Part shown: piece by piece, positions 39,501 through 47,000 of the stretch
How positions within the stretch are numbered: position 1 is the first letter of the stretch
Layout: each line of letters starts with the position of its first letter
NCBI GenBank assembly: GCA_022792495.1
Contig: JAAWBD010000111.1
Coordinates: forward strand, 1-64,000
Reading direction: 5' to 3'
Source: Oscillospiraceae bacterium
Lineage (GTDB): Bacteria > Bacillota > Clostridia > Oscillospirales > Oscillospiraceae
DNA length: 64,000 nucleotides
Notes under the pieces: model-generated
Database searches by the model: none
What the model was told of the DNA's origin: nothing
Seen by the model: only the letters and a program-made list of their open reading frames with translations
Program-made: the position numbers and the translations under genes

Positions 39501-41050
39501 ATGGGCTCCCCGCCGTCCGTAGGGGCGGGATTACCCGGATAATTAGCCACCAGGATCGTTCCATTTCCCTCTACGGCGGCGCCTTCTCCTGTGAGGACGG
39601 GATCCTCCCCGTCATGATCCTCGTCCAGGTACAGGTTGAACTCGGTGTTATCGGTGATCCCGAACATGACCTCCACCGTCACGTCTGCATTGGGCATCAC
39701 AAAGGTATAGGTGCCCTTGTCATTTTTCCACACCTCGGTGTAGGACACAAAGGTTTTATCCTCGTCCGGCTTGTTGCTGTCCGCGGTCAGATATACCTTT
39801 ACCGTCACCGAGTAGCCGGTCTGAAGGGTAACGTCCAGCTTCATTCCCGTTCCGGCGGGCAGGTTGGTGATACTTTGACCGTCGGCGTTGACGCTCACCG
39901 GCTTGGCCGAGGGATCCCCATCCACCGACAGTACCGCCTTGTTGTCTGTACTTCCGCCGTCATCCAAAACCAGAGTGGCGTCATACAGCTCATCCTGGAT
40001 CCGTCTGGCGTCAAAGATGTTCAGATCCCCCTGGAAGTTGGTCATCAGCTTCAGCTCCCGCCCCGGGTTCCGGGTGGTGACCCGCTCCCAGGCGGCATAG
40101 GGAGACACGCCGTCCTCCCCACCGCCGATGCTGAACATACCCGCGTTCCGCACCAGCCGCAGACACAGCCGATCCTTGTACTGGGGATCAAAAGCCTTCA
40201 GCCGGAAGGGAATGACCAAAAGATACCTGGTGTCGTCACTCCCATTCCTGAGATCCCGGTTTGTCGCCGCCTCGTCCCGCTCAATGGCCACATAGGTCAT
40301 CCGCCAGGAGTTCTGGTGGGTCTCATCCACATCCGGAGCCATGATGGTATTCATATTGGGCCCGGAAATGATCTCCTGGGTCACCACGTCGGTCTGGGGT
40401 CTCAGCCCGGTCTCCGCCGAAACGATGTGATAATTGTTCCACCTATACTCGGCATAATTGCTCAGGTTAGCGTCCTCAATCACCGACTGATAGGCCTGCT
40501 GGATCTCCGCCTCCGTATGCTCCCCGGTCAGACCGGTATAGGGCTCTATGAAGGTGTTGTTGTAGAAGAAGCCCAGCTCCAGGCTGTAAATGCCATCGCT
40601 GCCCTGCTTAAACAGATCCAGCTCATCCATCTTGTCGATGCCCACGCCGATCCAGAAGATGGTATCCTTTTCCACATTGGGGTCGTAATAGATGCTGTCG
40701 CCGCCGGCGTCTACCTCTCCCTGCTTATATCCTGTCCATGTGCGGGAGCCGCCGGAATTGGTCACAGCATTTTGATCCACAAGGCCCGGAGCCTTGATCT
40801 TCCCTCCTGTGGGTGCGCCGGTGGCGCTCTCGTCCGCGCCGGGCACATAATTCCGGTTGTCACCCAGGAAGTCCACATAGAGTCCCGGCTGACGGCTGGT
40901 CACGATATCATTGTAATCCTGGTCACCGGAGGGTGTGCTGCCGCCCTCCCCCTCCGCGATAGCGGCGGGGAGCAGGTTGGTAAACATCGAGAGTACCATC
41001 GCTATGCTCAGCAGCAAAGCTGTGAGTTTTTTCAGCCTGACTCTCACCAA
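24521..41050 (-). CDS. 5509-aa secreted giant protein with about 32 MPxxxVxVxF repeat modules and a dockerin-like domain
   Basis: The largest gene in the window. Its start is non-ATG: TTG 41050 (12 bases after AGAAGGAG) or the GTG next to it. The first usable ATG would cut into the signal peptide (residues about 1-32). Residues about 35-330 form a beta-sandwich that may be cohesin-like (FWIGVGIDKMDELDL, then YLLVIPFRLK). From about 330 to 4720 some 32 modules of 100-140 aa repeat. Each has a GYxxxxVxV core and ends like FTMPxxxVTVxVxF, close to the divergent InlB/Flg_new_2 family but usually lacking its GW. Late in the array a second module beginning RPFDPxHS recurs four times. A KPGHxxRT carboxypeptidase-regulatory-like segment leads into a dockerin pair, GDVNQDGYARMED near 5235 and DLDGDGFITVSD near 5290. 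An acidic Pro/Glu tail of about 170 residues ends the protein. It lies 39 bp after the 3621-aa gene, so they share an operon. A stalk or adhesin role is inferred. Confidence 0.92.
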   Translation of the reverse strand: MVRVRLKKLTALLLSIAMVLSMFTNLLPAAIAEGEGGSTPSGDQDYNDIVTSRQPGLYVDFLGDNRNYVPGADESATGAPTGGKIKAPGLVDQNAVTNSGGSRTWTGYKQGEVDAGGDSIYYDPNVEKDTIFWIGVGIDKMDELDLFKQGSDGIYSLELGFFYNNTFIEPYTGLTGEHTEAEIQQAYQSVIEDANLSNYAEYRWNNYHIVSAETGLRPQTDVVTQEIISGPNMNTIMAPDVDETHQNSWRMTYVAIERDEAATNRDLRNGSDDTRYLLVIPFRLKAFDPQYKDRLCLRLVRNAGMFSIGGGEDGVSPYAAWERVTTRNPGRELKLMTNFQGDLNIFDARRIQDELYDATLVLDDGGSTDNKAVLSVDGDPSAKPVSVNADGQSITNLPAGTGMKLDVTLQTGYSVTVKVYLTADSNKPDEDKTFVSYTEVWKNDKGTYTFVMPNADVTVEVMFGITDNTEFNLYLDEDHDGEDPVLTGEGAAVEGNGTILVANYPGNPAPTDGGEPIPAETVTVDKDSPTDNALNLPGEKMIVEAVSTNIKTELKVDISLHEDYYALVEIYSVANKGNLQPSSWTGNGITINSATNTVTVPYTDSQLVLDSVPQSDIIVRVTYLPATRVEAKLEVWHQNVEPKDTNVAQLRTPGYNDKNEGMPAYSGVVYQNDMGTTGDVTDDDHSAVKLPFRVLEQVEKQAAQLSGSLGGDGNIPVPWAESIPEGETTAAPDPNSMMAQLYQAASGADLAGKVNAYDLRKLTGLTGQSGKDDGLRKNSRGEYYADSEMTEFYTRLLEVKALADEEIQAAADAGTATPSGVGVVEVPDPQDPTKGLFSYYNLTPDQIQAYLLDYEKYLSDKDTDPTVSKPVLRSAADAAAEVAKCDWYDPSENHDTRPPTSPETGKPGYTLETRVGRQMAVVLEANSAYTVLGGIEILDAADRTPLPVAVTQDPDYQNVYLFNVPDRDYIVRVTYVERKTHPLSLSISVVNGKEEPGNVTKATAFVPDPDPTHTAAKRVTLETYQESVTPREEKVLEGSIVTVVVKKIPGYKASAQVVYGPGDDTVGTNPGNVTDLADGAVFTFRMPTDEAKIQITYTRDVRTNNANIILVNAAEGGNSAVWEGTTSTVKPGVPEGDKLKAVIDVRPGYYILSAEAYTADSAYPFTLSGNGWNNGQGGVMELDTIMPNQEYFVRITFAKGPPPEEDSLALTLQVMDPDNEEPYVDNRAWAQAGTVKLGPVGLVASGVFPTPAGAQEVPGSANPDTKTVKAGETVTVEYEVQQGYALDSIVLEPAGLGITPTYITKDGKIQAQFVMPAASATVVVTFRKEANIKPLFLHLNKTEDGKAATQADPGDLGNKISWVKSDTFDRNENLGDPGDRRYNLTTAIPATVPDASSAAATTGVARPGERVRFDVQTAPGWYIHSVTLTNRYGSRLNYTMTEENGETVVTYIMPASDVTAIVNYRKGTAPDPTDPEDPRNSDRLLELLVLDPDNVGSGDPLVYVDNWADADVTGATTVGLGPLGLGRNAVRDEAYVKSGDLVTLHYRAQDGYTLDVITVTTDGAVRTITPVYTAAGTAQFTMPNANVTVVVRFREVTEEKPEKEYTANLILHMPAGVAPADYDKVGEGSFVYNGYGVFDYINNVLTNKSYSRTAKPGEKLDFTAWAKDGYYIQRVSVTPAALGVGADFSGAFGLQEGSLVMPAADVQVNVFFVKLDKGTEWPEEVPYRLNLEVYDASGLGSTANFGNIAGTDLVAPDNGAVGNGERKTLMDYNGGTQIHEEDRVSVALKPAEGAYVRSITVTDSRGRNVPWNYVPGGIAFDMPPAHVTVTVHYARRSDEIDNGRKHNVTLYIYDAKGNDMARLDAGAQFTDVHGGKLTGLFAGDTVTLTATPDPLADPYHSVASAYAVVVDASGGRPVVIPMSGLLDPGAQAGLGGTTQTGMPLVARGGRVQFAMPDADAEVYVTFIDGGLPRPDELTASLMVMGPNGSGSAEITATAGSKLTTGNVAASGGGTLFAPEGTELTVDLHVNPGYAISSIRVVDERGNKVSYTWTSGAQDQFKLNMPDGVGVRVYVELEKVDTAKELTVQVVVNNGGGAGNTAKLRLEATAVGNGVAILRPVHALDEIFLDLTVQTGYRIGSIQVVPAKFGIAPSLNKKDTENQTTSFTMPGEDLVVYVHFESDNRLRRTATLVTEGHYHANNNAKIHSDFSGWSRDVSPTPSTATGGFDRTSVQAAPATATDPAEWVTVNYEWDESSAVDHVTVTYSDGITEVPFTQNEDLEARKGEITFPMVDSNVIITVHYKNDPTPTTYDAVLHVIDMDTNTEITGVSWASLTWKAGAGSPTTGQVTALAPFPGNEEILKVPAGQVVTVDADTVGEGVYLWAGYVIYRQGGQMIRFEFDPDDPGPGFTGAKTDTFVMHPGRNDVYVYFTKTKPNETDYSAVLMVDSPAADKKSFATMTTSGDAGQKATVVANTDPDHGYIVATRGDTITVVVTPDVGYTVDSILMTPLGVKDENGIPIVPTQVGNVYSFTMPAQNVAIRVKLKISSAGDYVATLHYGSVDGDDGYTPEQAKAILGYDTVSTDVNGGQLKVDENTTMDLSVCLSNEYLVLSAYVLKPNGEMVPLADSLEGVKDVNPGTSAIDGATTFVMPASNVDVYVWFTKKAPADRWRTAVLTVTDEKGTDRNSGLNSARFWTGSHPDDGQEALPHLVVSGGVPTHGFFWVKEGEQVTVKINPPAAGYTFSHPATITHSISGAGAPTLTENDQGAPEYIYTYNVGACNSAVHAHFVSSNITQNPLTVVAIDKDNPGGDQNVVEVQPGGNLPQLTLVSTTSSGARQRIPSVVSDNRVNFTIKPAPGYTTVAHLIVNGVRRPLVLTGNSGGFNMPDSPATLEVTFMKDSEAFSATLSIVDTRDPNGVTTNVSTAQMAENAFDGRVTANSGPATAPAAGTEKGVFPVLPNGTELMAWVDTLAANTRVIGGVLITNQGSQVLPATTNGTTGREEYLHTLAGRDAEIRILVEPEPTDPADRTYIASVGARNLPAGTKQPTIVADPVNPMSGSSWTGAKAGNGIEITLDVPYGYRADLTVDGTGCTLSSTSIDGTDGAVTDAKVTLQPSMPARNVHITVTYVRTRFDATVATGGNGQGTATLSDGTTTATATSTPLTTQTIPGVKENTGLPYTAVPEGESQLTDGFWVTDGGITQRVDPLDSGTLTMPADDATYTAIFQDKNDIHHKAYVVVEDSAHLPLNKAIDIVNTTVDMGGGRLYAFGDGTHVMETSFTTEPGYYAVVTAVVDGTTTPVSVVQQGFTGAGTATLVMPSDVDVKVTITYTKDLPDREWDLSLRLVGADGQDGNNAKLTGGAADIERRGTPDYDIGDASTKAKVGTDLYLDINRYRDNTIEYYIEKVTVQSGSVTVTYTPPNNNVNEYGTNATSLFTMPDGNAVVTVYYRLPYKATLFVVDAAGVDYLGDTKDAMATNVPDTTMAVTNTAGAHVAGSPTTLTHEPIEGLYGTETVTTTVDEATLPTDTSVASVIASTSSGTVHLIKDGSGNYIYPMSTPTRAADDVDITVILRDKTKPDMYTATVYKVGHDNYDDNWASITNTTTAGLPFGTKAGNPDWHDWTGAYEGDFLRVDVTTHTGYYAVVTAVRTGTTTPVPVLQWAPTGTAANPATAQFYMPAADVDVTVKYSTTPPEAFLELVLEGHNQVEENGAEVYDATAVPGTLIQPLDLDGGTAADTDPLRATSTDKVKAGTKLEAQATYGDGYYVESITMTVPGFAPIALTVTLGTGRDTASTQMPVITGTDHAVITVKLAQGQKSPRPFDPTHSTIYNGTLIGGDYPTPPTDTDPGNPNLSDPDQEGWLLAEVSEDQENTIVVTIPTLYDVPDDTKVDTLYDAGVDEASTADPKPVPPVYTFYWVDNAGVEHVLDSTQMTVSDPHSLTYDENPKGDYPAGTQHYGYQVTLTAKPGTDLETYIRDGGTIYVTAKKDGEAKPGVPWAESEKTQVIIPAPDYTATLYIVDVSSSLNNEVTMYVKDDPTYLPVNVDGGQIKHLHGKETLLTDVVMGDPDVKVVSVLAIPKEGSPSYLALELGHYPFPMVRDDVDIVVTLANEVDEIYTATVVKEDPANDPGNTVKISNPTHPVLNRDTSDPARWTLAYAGDEIRVDTVAAPGYRAVVTAVRKDTNESLRVMPEQGAGTMVVTLPDKMPASNIEITVTFVKVEAPDQRWVTLRVRMDSENGPLPVDPANRAEALAVGGTEHWKADSVNGYTDTQLMISAPVNMDINTILAEGYAVQEWFVDGVLQTVLGTNLNVTIPIPAPAGISNTVITVVLKETKVEGRTPRPFDPAHSNDYLDAEDHINHDGHTGHTGSEGHQNGYLMAKNLGSSRVQITVPNLYDGELYAAENVAYTLYARINGQMVKLLAGGDYDTVIPVAPVGVTHTANGKTDWEGQVFTIQSLDPASALGEYVKNGGVIYITATAPGEDESTFTEVILPADPNKDTGYTVTLKVIDDTTGKHNEVRMQNANSGVIVPWVTGDPTLPNEAGHISGLLGGELIRTEVTADTGVSYTVMAHTESMGDVLLFPHPDGTIRYPKDMPTENMDVIVHFRAEDSHIHIAAVEKRGATAVEGNEAFIENMTDNTLRKGDIWTEGRTDEHIQVKVTTAEGYYATVSMSYIDPIDGPVNKTMVVLGSGTPEAPLLVDFDMPDADVQVTVLFEKGQKSPRPYDPEHSEAYYGDQYQHNTPADQSTTHQEGWLLGENLGGGQAVVTIPTLWSEKDGLENADNADFTFYLKDEDGNLIRLTEGKDYTLANVDPDDASGNIFTPVTNTYQDAPGSASQISYTGVTFLLVEEPSTDGYTSLLEDLLDSGLSLFVSATKRETAIPPWVEGDVTELVIPSTGLRPFDPDRENDPDYNDHWIRAENRGDYLIVTVPLLNSPREDDPTEVDDAIHRFQLHLQVDGEDRTSEIVNVTDLLKFSNVRGYDHPSNVNTLYDPDWIAGQDNGGTPDQWEEYYENDIYNDTYLKDQWAEGEEKWHGARFIVEINREAEDPNGLIPILEKIFDNDGTMNGGETNHRMYITSDETESVTDKLPEFRTMDYVDFEVPQYYSLIGAVESYAPKHTATYSLYRFAGGELDNREDYEEAPAFVHRQFREKGMGLWQLNFAIKSSELMGDDRSGVTYKLVIEKPGHVVRTWTNVELTEENLDPDNALCFTVVELAEKDGQVVTNEVIPLFGGDVNQDGYARMEDYVFIMSFFNGSRTWSNTKDPDDPDWHMSVYNPESMAHQVDLDGDGFITVSDSAIWNDYRNYNKNETDYAQLYLVTSDLSTAIQLYQEQLLLEAALLLEQEQLEELDPEEELPPVEEELPPTEGELPDGEEPSQPEEPDEGEKGEEVSPPEPELPPEEGDKAPEEGGTGSDAETPSEEIEPLPDGETDPGSSTPGEQVEPELPSVEGTDPNREETTPDEGEGSAGTEMTDPDSEEEAILAPLVDEKEGNNRNSADTALEIKEI

Positions 41051-41089
41051 CTTATCTCAGCACTCCTTCTGGCTTTTTGTCTCTTTCTC

Positions 41090-44000
41090 TTACTTCTCCG
41101 GGGCTATTCCCCGGTTCACTGCCCGGAGGATGGAACCTCTTGCCCAGTGGTTTTCTCCCACATCCTTGGGGATCAAGGGCTCCTCCCCCACCAAGGGGAA
41201 CTCCAGCATACGGGTCAGGAACACGGCGCTCTCCGCCCGGGTAATAGGCCGGGTGGGGGCAAAATACCCCTCTCCCACACCCAGAAGGATCCCAGGTACA
41301 TCCCTCATAGCGTCGATCTCCCGGTAAGCCCAGGTGTCCTCCTCCCCGGTATCCAGGAAGGCGTGAGGCTCTCCGGTGGTATCAGGGATCTCCACCCCGG
41401 TCATTCGGGTGAGCAGAACGATGAATTCCGCCCGGGTGATGGTCTGCTCCCCGCCAAAACGTCCGTCGGGAAGGCCCACAAACACCCCCATGCTGCCCAG
41501 CAGCCTGGCCGCCGGGGCGTAGCTTTCCTCCCCCGTCAGATCCGGGAAGTCCGCCGGCCCCTTCCTTGTCCAGTTGGGATTCTCCAGATAGAACCGGGCC
41601 AGCAGCTGAGCCGCCTCCCCCCGGGTCATCTCCCACTGGGGATGGAAGAGCATGTCCTCCTCCCCCATGGGGAAGAAGGGCTCCTCCAGCCCCATGTTGA
41701 AAATACTGTTGGGGAACCTGTCCCGCCAGTCCTCATCCGATTTCACCGTCACGGTGATGGAATCGCTCAGCCCCTCCACCGAGGTGGCTGTGATCACAGC
41801 GATGCCTATCCCCACAAAGGTCACCTGGCCGTTTCGATCCACCCGGGCTACCGTCTCGTCCGAGCTGGACCAGCGAACTGTCCGGTTGGTGGCATTCTCC
41901 GGCTCAATGATCGCCCTCAGCTGGACAGGCTCTGCCCCAATCCGTACGGTCAGATCCTCCGAATCAATGCGGATCCCGGTCACCGGAACCAGACTGCCCC
42001 CTCCGGAGCTGGATCTCAGCTCCACATAGATGCGGGCCCTGCTGTCCTCGTTAACCCGAACCAAAGAGGTGATCTCGTTGCCCTGCTCGTCCTCCTGGGT
42101 GACCTCCACCAAAAGGGGCTCCTCCAGGGACAGTACATCCTGCTCCTCGGCAAACAGCGGCGCCGTCTGCCCCGGATCCCAGGCGTACTCCTGGTAACGG
42201 ACAGGGGACATATTCCGTGCCACCGCGTCCAGCAGCTTCTTGCTCAGCCCCTGCTGTACATCGGTAAACCACACCGCCTCCAGGGTGGGGATCTGATAGG
42301 TATTCTTCCCATCCCCGGCGGCTCTGGACTGGCCCTCCGGTGCCTCCTCCGGCGGAACCGCAGGGGGCTCTGCCCCCTCCAGCTCCTTTACGGAGACCAG
42401 CTCCAGACTTTGGGCATAGGTTTTCACCGCAGGGGCGGAAGCCCGGCCGGCCCAATCCTCAGGCCACTTGCCGCTCTCCGCGGCCTCCGCCATCATTCCG
42501 CTCTCTGCCGCGGCGTCCTCTCTGGCCCCATCCAGGGCTTCTCCCATGGCAGTCAGGGCAGCTCCCGCCGCCGCTGTCATGGCCTCCTGGGCCTTGGCCA
42601 GCTGATCATCGTTGGCCGCGCTTTTCAAGGCCGCCTTGGCCGCCAGCACCGCCTGGATCATCTCCGGGGTATATCCCGCCGCCGAGCTGATGGCGGGAGA
42701 CGCATTATAGTTGTGGGTCTCCGCCACCCGGACTACCGGCCAATAGATCTGGCCCCGGGACAGGGCCGTCCGGTCAGTCTTATAAAGCTCATAGCCCGGC
42801 CAGGGCTGACCGGAATCTCCGGGATAGGCCTCCCCATCCAGGAGGAACCGGGGATCCTCTCCAGCCCATGCGTAGACCTGGCCCTTGTTGTTCTCTTTGC
42901 TCTCGGAGTCCCCCCCCTGGGGGATATCCTTCTCCAGGGGCAGATACCCCTCCGGGTACTCTATGGTCACAGCCTCACCGCCGAAGTAGGTCTCATCCCA
43001 CCACAGCTGGCCTCCTCTCGGGCCGGCCCACTGCTCGACTACAAGTGTGGTCTCCCCCTCCCGGGTCTCCGGCTCCTCCGGAAGCTCCGGCACCTTCTCA
43101 GTGGCGTCGTACTGAAGGGCATACTCAAAGTGAAGCTCATCCATATATTGGGGCTGCTCCCCTCCGGAAATGGCGGAGAGAGACTGGTCATAAACGATCC
43201 GCACCACATTGGTGTTGGGATCCACCTCCACCTTGGGCAGCACATCCAGCCCCATGGGGGCCCGATCCGCCTTGCGGATGGTGGCTCTGGGCAGACTGCC
43301 TCCCTGGTAGCCCGCGGCCTGCCCCACATTCTCCGGGGTCACTGCACTTGTCCGAAGGACATAGTTTGCCGCGTCTGCTCCCGCCAGGCGCAGGCCCTTG
43401 ACCTGCACCTCCTTGGAGGTAATTCTGCCATATACGTCCCAATCTGTGGGCTCTCCGTCCTCATAGGCCACATTGGGATCCAGGAAGGAGAAGGTCATAG
43501 TATCCGGTGCCGGGGTCTCGTCGTGCTCATACCCCGCCCCGCCGGTGGCAAATTTGTAGCTTCCGCCATGCTCCTCAATGTACTCCGAGAAGCTCTTGTC
43601 CCCGGCGGCGGTCAGCTTCTCCCCCCACAGGGCCTCATGATCCGCTCCTGTCACCGGGTAAACCATGTCCGTCACATCCCGGTTGAAGGCGTCCACATAG
43701 CCCTGCTGCCGGTAGGCGTTTTCGATGGTGAGCGCCCCCGTTGCCCGGGTGCTCCCGTCATAGGTCTTGTCGCTGGCCAGAAGGCTGAACTCCACAGGCC
43801 GGGGATTCACCTTGATCTGTACCAGCTTCCCGTCCTTCTTGACCAGGATGGGCTCCGCCGCCTTATGCTCGCTGTCCCGCTGGGCGGTGACCACCAGATA
43901 CTGTCCGTTGGCGGAGAACTCCCGCTTGGGATCCCCCACCGCCTTGGTCATAGAGTCATGGGTGGGGGCGATGGTCACATGATCCCCCGTTCCCGCCGTA

Positions 44001-47000
44001 TAGTACCTGTTTCTCAGCTTAAACTCCGGCCTGGCCTCCGCCTCCAGCCTCTTATCCTCCGCCGTGATCTCCCGGTAGGGATAGTAGTTTACATAGAGGC
44101 CGTGGGAGGCGAAGTCCTCCGTCTGCCGGTAGGGGATGGTATCGTGCTTGATGTTGCTCTCGTCATTTCCCACCTGATAGCTGATGGTCACCGTCAGCCC
44201 TGTCAGATCCAGGGTCTCGCCATAGTCATACTCCGTCTTGAAGGGCGTCCCAGTGATCTCAATGTTGGTGATGCTTCGCAGCTCCACATCTCCCTTAGCC
44301 TCTCTCTGGTGAATGACCGCCACTCCGCCGGCCGTATCCAGCTCATAATTGCCGTATTCCCTGGTTCCCGGCAGAAAGGAGGCGTTCTGCACCGTCACCT
44401 GGAAGCTCTTCTCACTGCTGGCCTTCCAGTCCGCAGGATAGCCGATCTCCAGCTTCAGGGACATGCTGTCCCCACTCACCAGCGGCTCCCCAGTGATGGG
44501 CAGGGCGCCAGGCGCCCCGTCGGGCCGGTACTCTCCCGGAGCAAGCTTCAGGGTAAACTCCTTCAGTCCCTCCGCCTGGTCGATAAAGGCATTGGTGTAA
44601 ACGATGTTGGCGTCAATGTCCGAATAGATGGTATATATGGGCTCCTTCAGGAATCTGTCGATCTGCACCCGCCGGGGGTAGATATAGAGGGTTCCCCGCT
44701 CAAACTCCAGCTGGTAATTCTCCAGCTCGCCCTTCCGTCCGGCGTCCACATAGATGTCATAGCCGCCCCGTCCGCCGTTTTTCACGTCGCTCTTCCGCTG
44801 GGCGTCAGTCTTGAAGGCCGGCGCCGTATAATCCAGCCCCAGTCCAGTCAAAGCAGTCCCATTCTGCCATCCGCTGGTGGCCCCCAGCTTCTCCTGATCC
44901 TGGGGGGCCAGCTCATTCACATTGAATTCAAAGGGGAAATCCCCCGGGTTGTCCTCTCCGTAGACCCGGTACTGATCCATGGGCCGCAGGGTCAACGTCT
45001 TGGGCCGCACCCTCAGCGCCTGCCCTGAGGGCAGGGAACAAATTTCCTCGTGGTTCTCCGCCCGTTTTCCCGCCACCACCAGATAGGCGCCGTCATGGGG
45101 ATCGATGGACAGGGCCTCCCGGTAGGCAAGCCTCTGGCTCTCGTCGACACCTGTAGTCTCCCCTCCCGGCTGATAGTAGATGGCCAATCCCCGCTCATCA
45201 AAGGTGGTCACCGGCCTGCCGTCCTCGTACCGGCTCACCTTAAATTCCAGGGTGCCGCTGGTCACGTTTCCGGTGTAGTTATCATAGTCCTTGGCGTATT
45301 CAATATGGATCTGCAGTCCCAGGTTCTTGCTACCTCCGGCCTGGTCGGGGACATAGACGTCCCCGTAGATATAATCCAGCTTTCCGGTGGAGACGATCTC
45401 CATTCTCTCAATGGGCCGCAGGGTCACCGTACCCTCTCCCCGGCCTGTCCGGGTCAGGGTTCCATCCGGCCCCTCCTGGACAAGCTGAGGAATATAATAG
45501 TTCTTCCTGGCATTCACGTTGGGATCAATACAGCCGCCTACTGTCTCCAGCAGGGTGGGGGCCTCCAACGTGGCCGATGTGTTGTCCTTGAACACCAGCT
45601 CATAGTTGTTTGCGTCGGGGCCCGTCAGGGTGATCCGGCCCACCTGAACCGGATACTTCTTATCCCCGTTGGCGTCCGCCCCATCCATATTAAAGTGTCC
45701 CTTGGAGAAGCTGGTCCACTTCACATAGTCCGCCCCATCCTGGGAGGCCATGGTAGCCGTGTAGACAAAGGAGACCTGATCCCCTCCTACCAGGGCTTCC
45801 TCCGTGGCGTAGCCCTTCTCCACAACGATGGGACTTACCGCACCGTACCGGGGATAGTACTCCACCCCACCCTCCGCGGTCTTCTTCGGCAGGCTCAGGA
45901 TCACGTCCTCCAGATCCAGGGTCAGCTTCTCCGTATAGATCCGCTTTGTGTCGGCGTATATTGTAGTCAGGTTCTGGGTGCGTTCCGTCTTCCGCAGGGC
46001 CTCCACCACGATGACCCGGCGGCTGATGCTGAAGGGACTGGCCCCCCAATCCTCCTGAACCACAGTGGTGCCCTTGCTGGTATAGCTGTAGTCTATCTTA
46101 TACTCCTTGCTCCAGGCTCCCTGGATCAGCACCGCATTGGTGGTGGAGCCGGTATACTTAGAGTCCTTGTCCAGGGGCACCCGGGTCTCCACGTCGTCCA
46201 CAGCGGTCAACGTAGGCTCGCGGTAATAGTCCTTGGCGTCCTTTCCATCCGGAACCAGGATCTGCTCCAGCTCCGCTCCATCCCGGGGTCCGCCGTCCAC
46301 ACTGCCCCCAAAGAGGTCGCGCATCCTCTCCTGGTGCTCCACAGACAGCTGCCTGGGATCGTAGGTAAACTTCAGCTCCCCATTCTCCTCCCCATAGAAG
46401 CGGCTTGCCTCCACCGCCGTCAGGGTCAGGTTCCGGGGAATGATCTTCAGGGGCTCGGGATAGTAGACCACGATCTCCGGCCTGCCCTCCTCATCCAGGG
46501 CTCCCGAGGACATGCACAGGTACCGGCCATTGTAGTCCATGGTAAAGGTCTGCTGCAGCTTGTAGTCAAGCGAGCCCTTTTTCCCGTCCTCCATCTCCTC
46601 CTTGGTGGCCCAGGTCACCGTGACCCCGTGCCGGAGGAGGGTAGTCTCCTCGTTATAGGGATAGTCTCCCTCCACATTATCCCTGTCGCCTTCCTTTACA
46701 ATGTTGAACCAAAGCTCGGTTCCGCGAGCCAGCTGATCGCCGGTATGGTATTCCAGGGGCGGCACTCTTACAAAGGTAAACCGGATCACCTTTCTCCGGC
46801 GCACCGTTCCGACTACACCTGCCTCCTCCCCATTGATCACGGGCTCCTTCTGATCAAAGATGGTGTAGTTCTTGCTGTTCTTTCCGCCCACGATCCGCAG
46901 GCCGCTGATCTGGGCTGTCCGATCCTCCTCCGGCTCCGTCAGGGCATACCGTCCGCCGCCCTGGCCGCTTAGGGCCTTATCTGTCTCTGTCTGCAGCAGG

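Noticed and set aside
38561..45028. Plus-strand open frame of 2155 codons across the 5509/3621-aa gene boundary
   Set aside because: It spans the ends of two well supported minus-strand genes and their intergenic gap, has a low-complexity His/Gly/Leu-rich composition and no recognisable domain; shadow frame.
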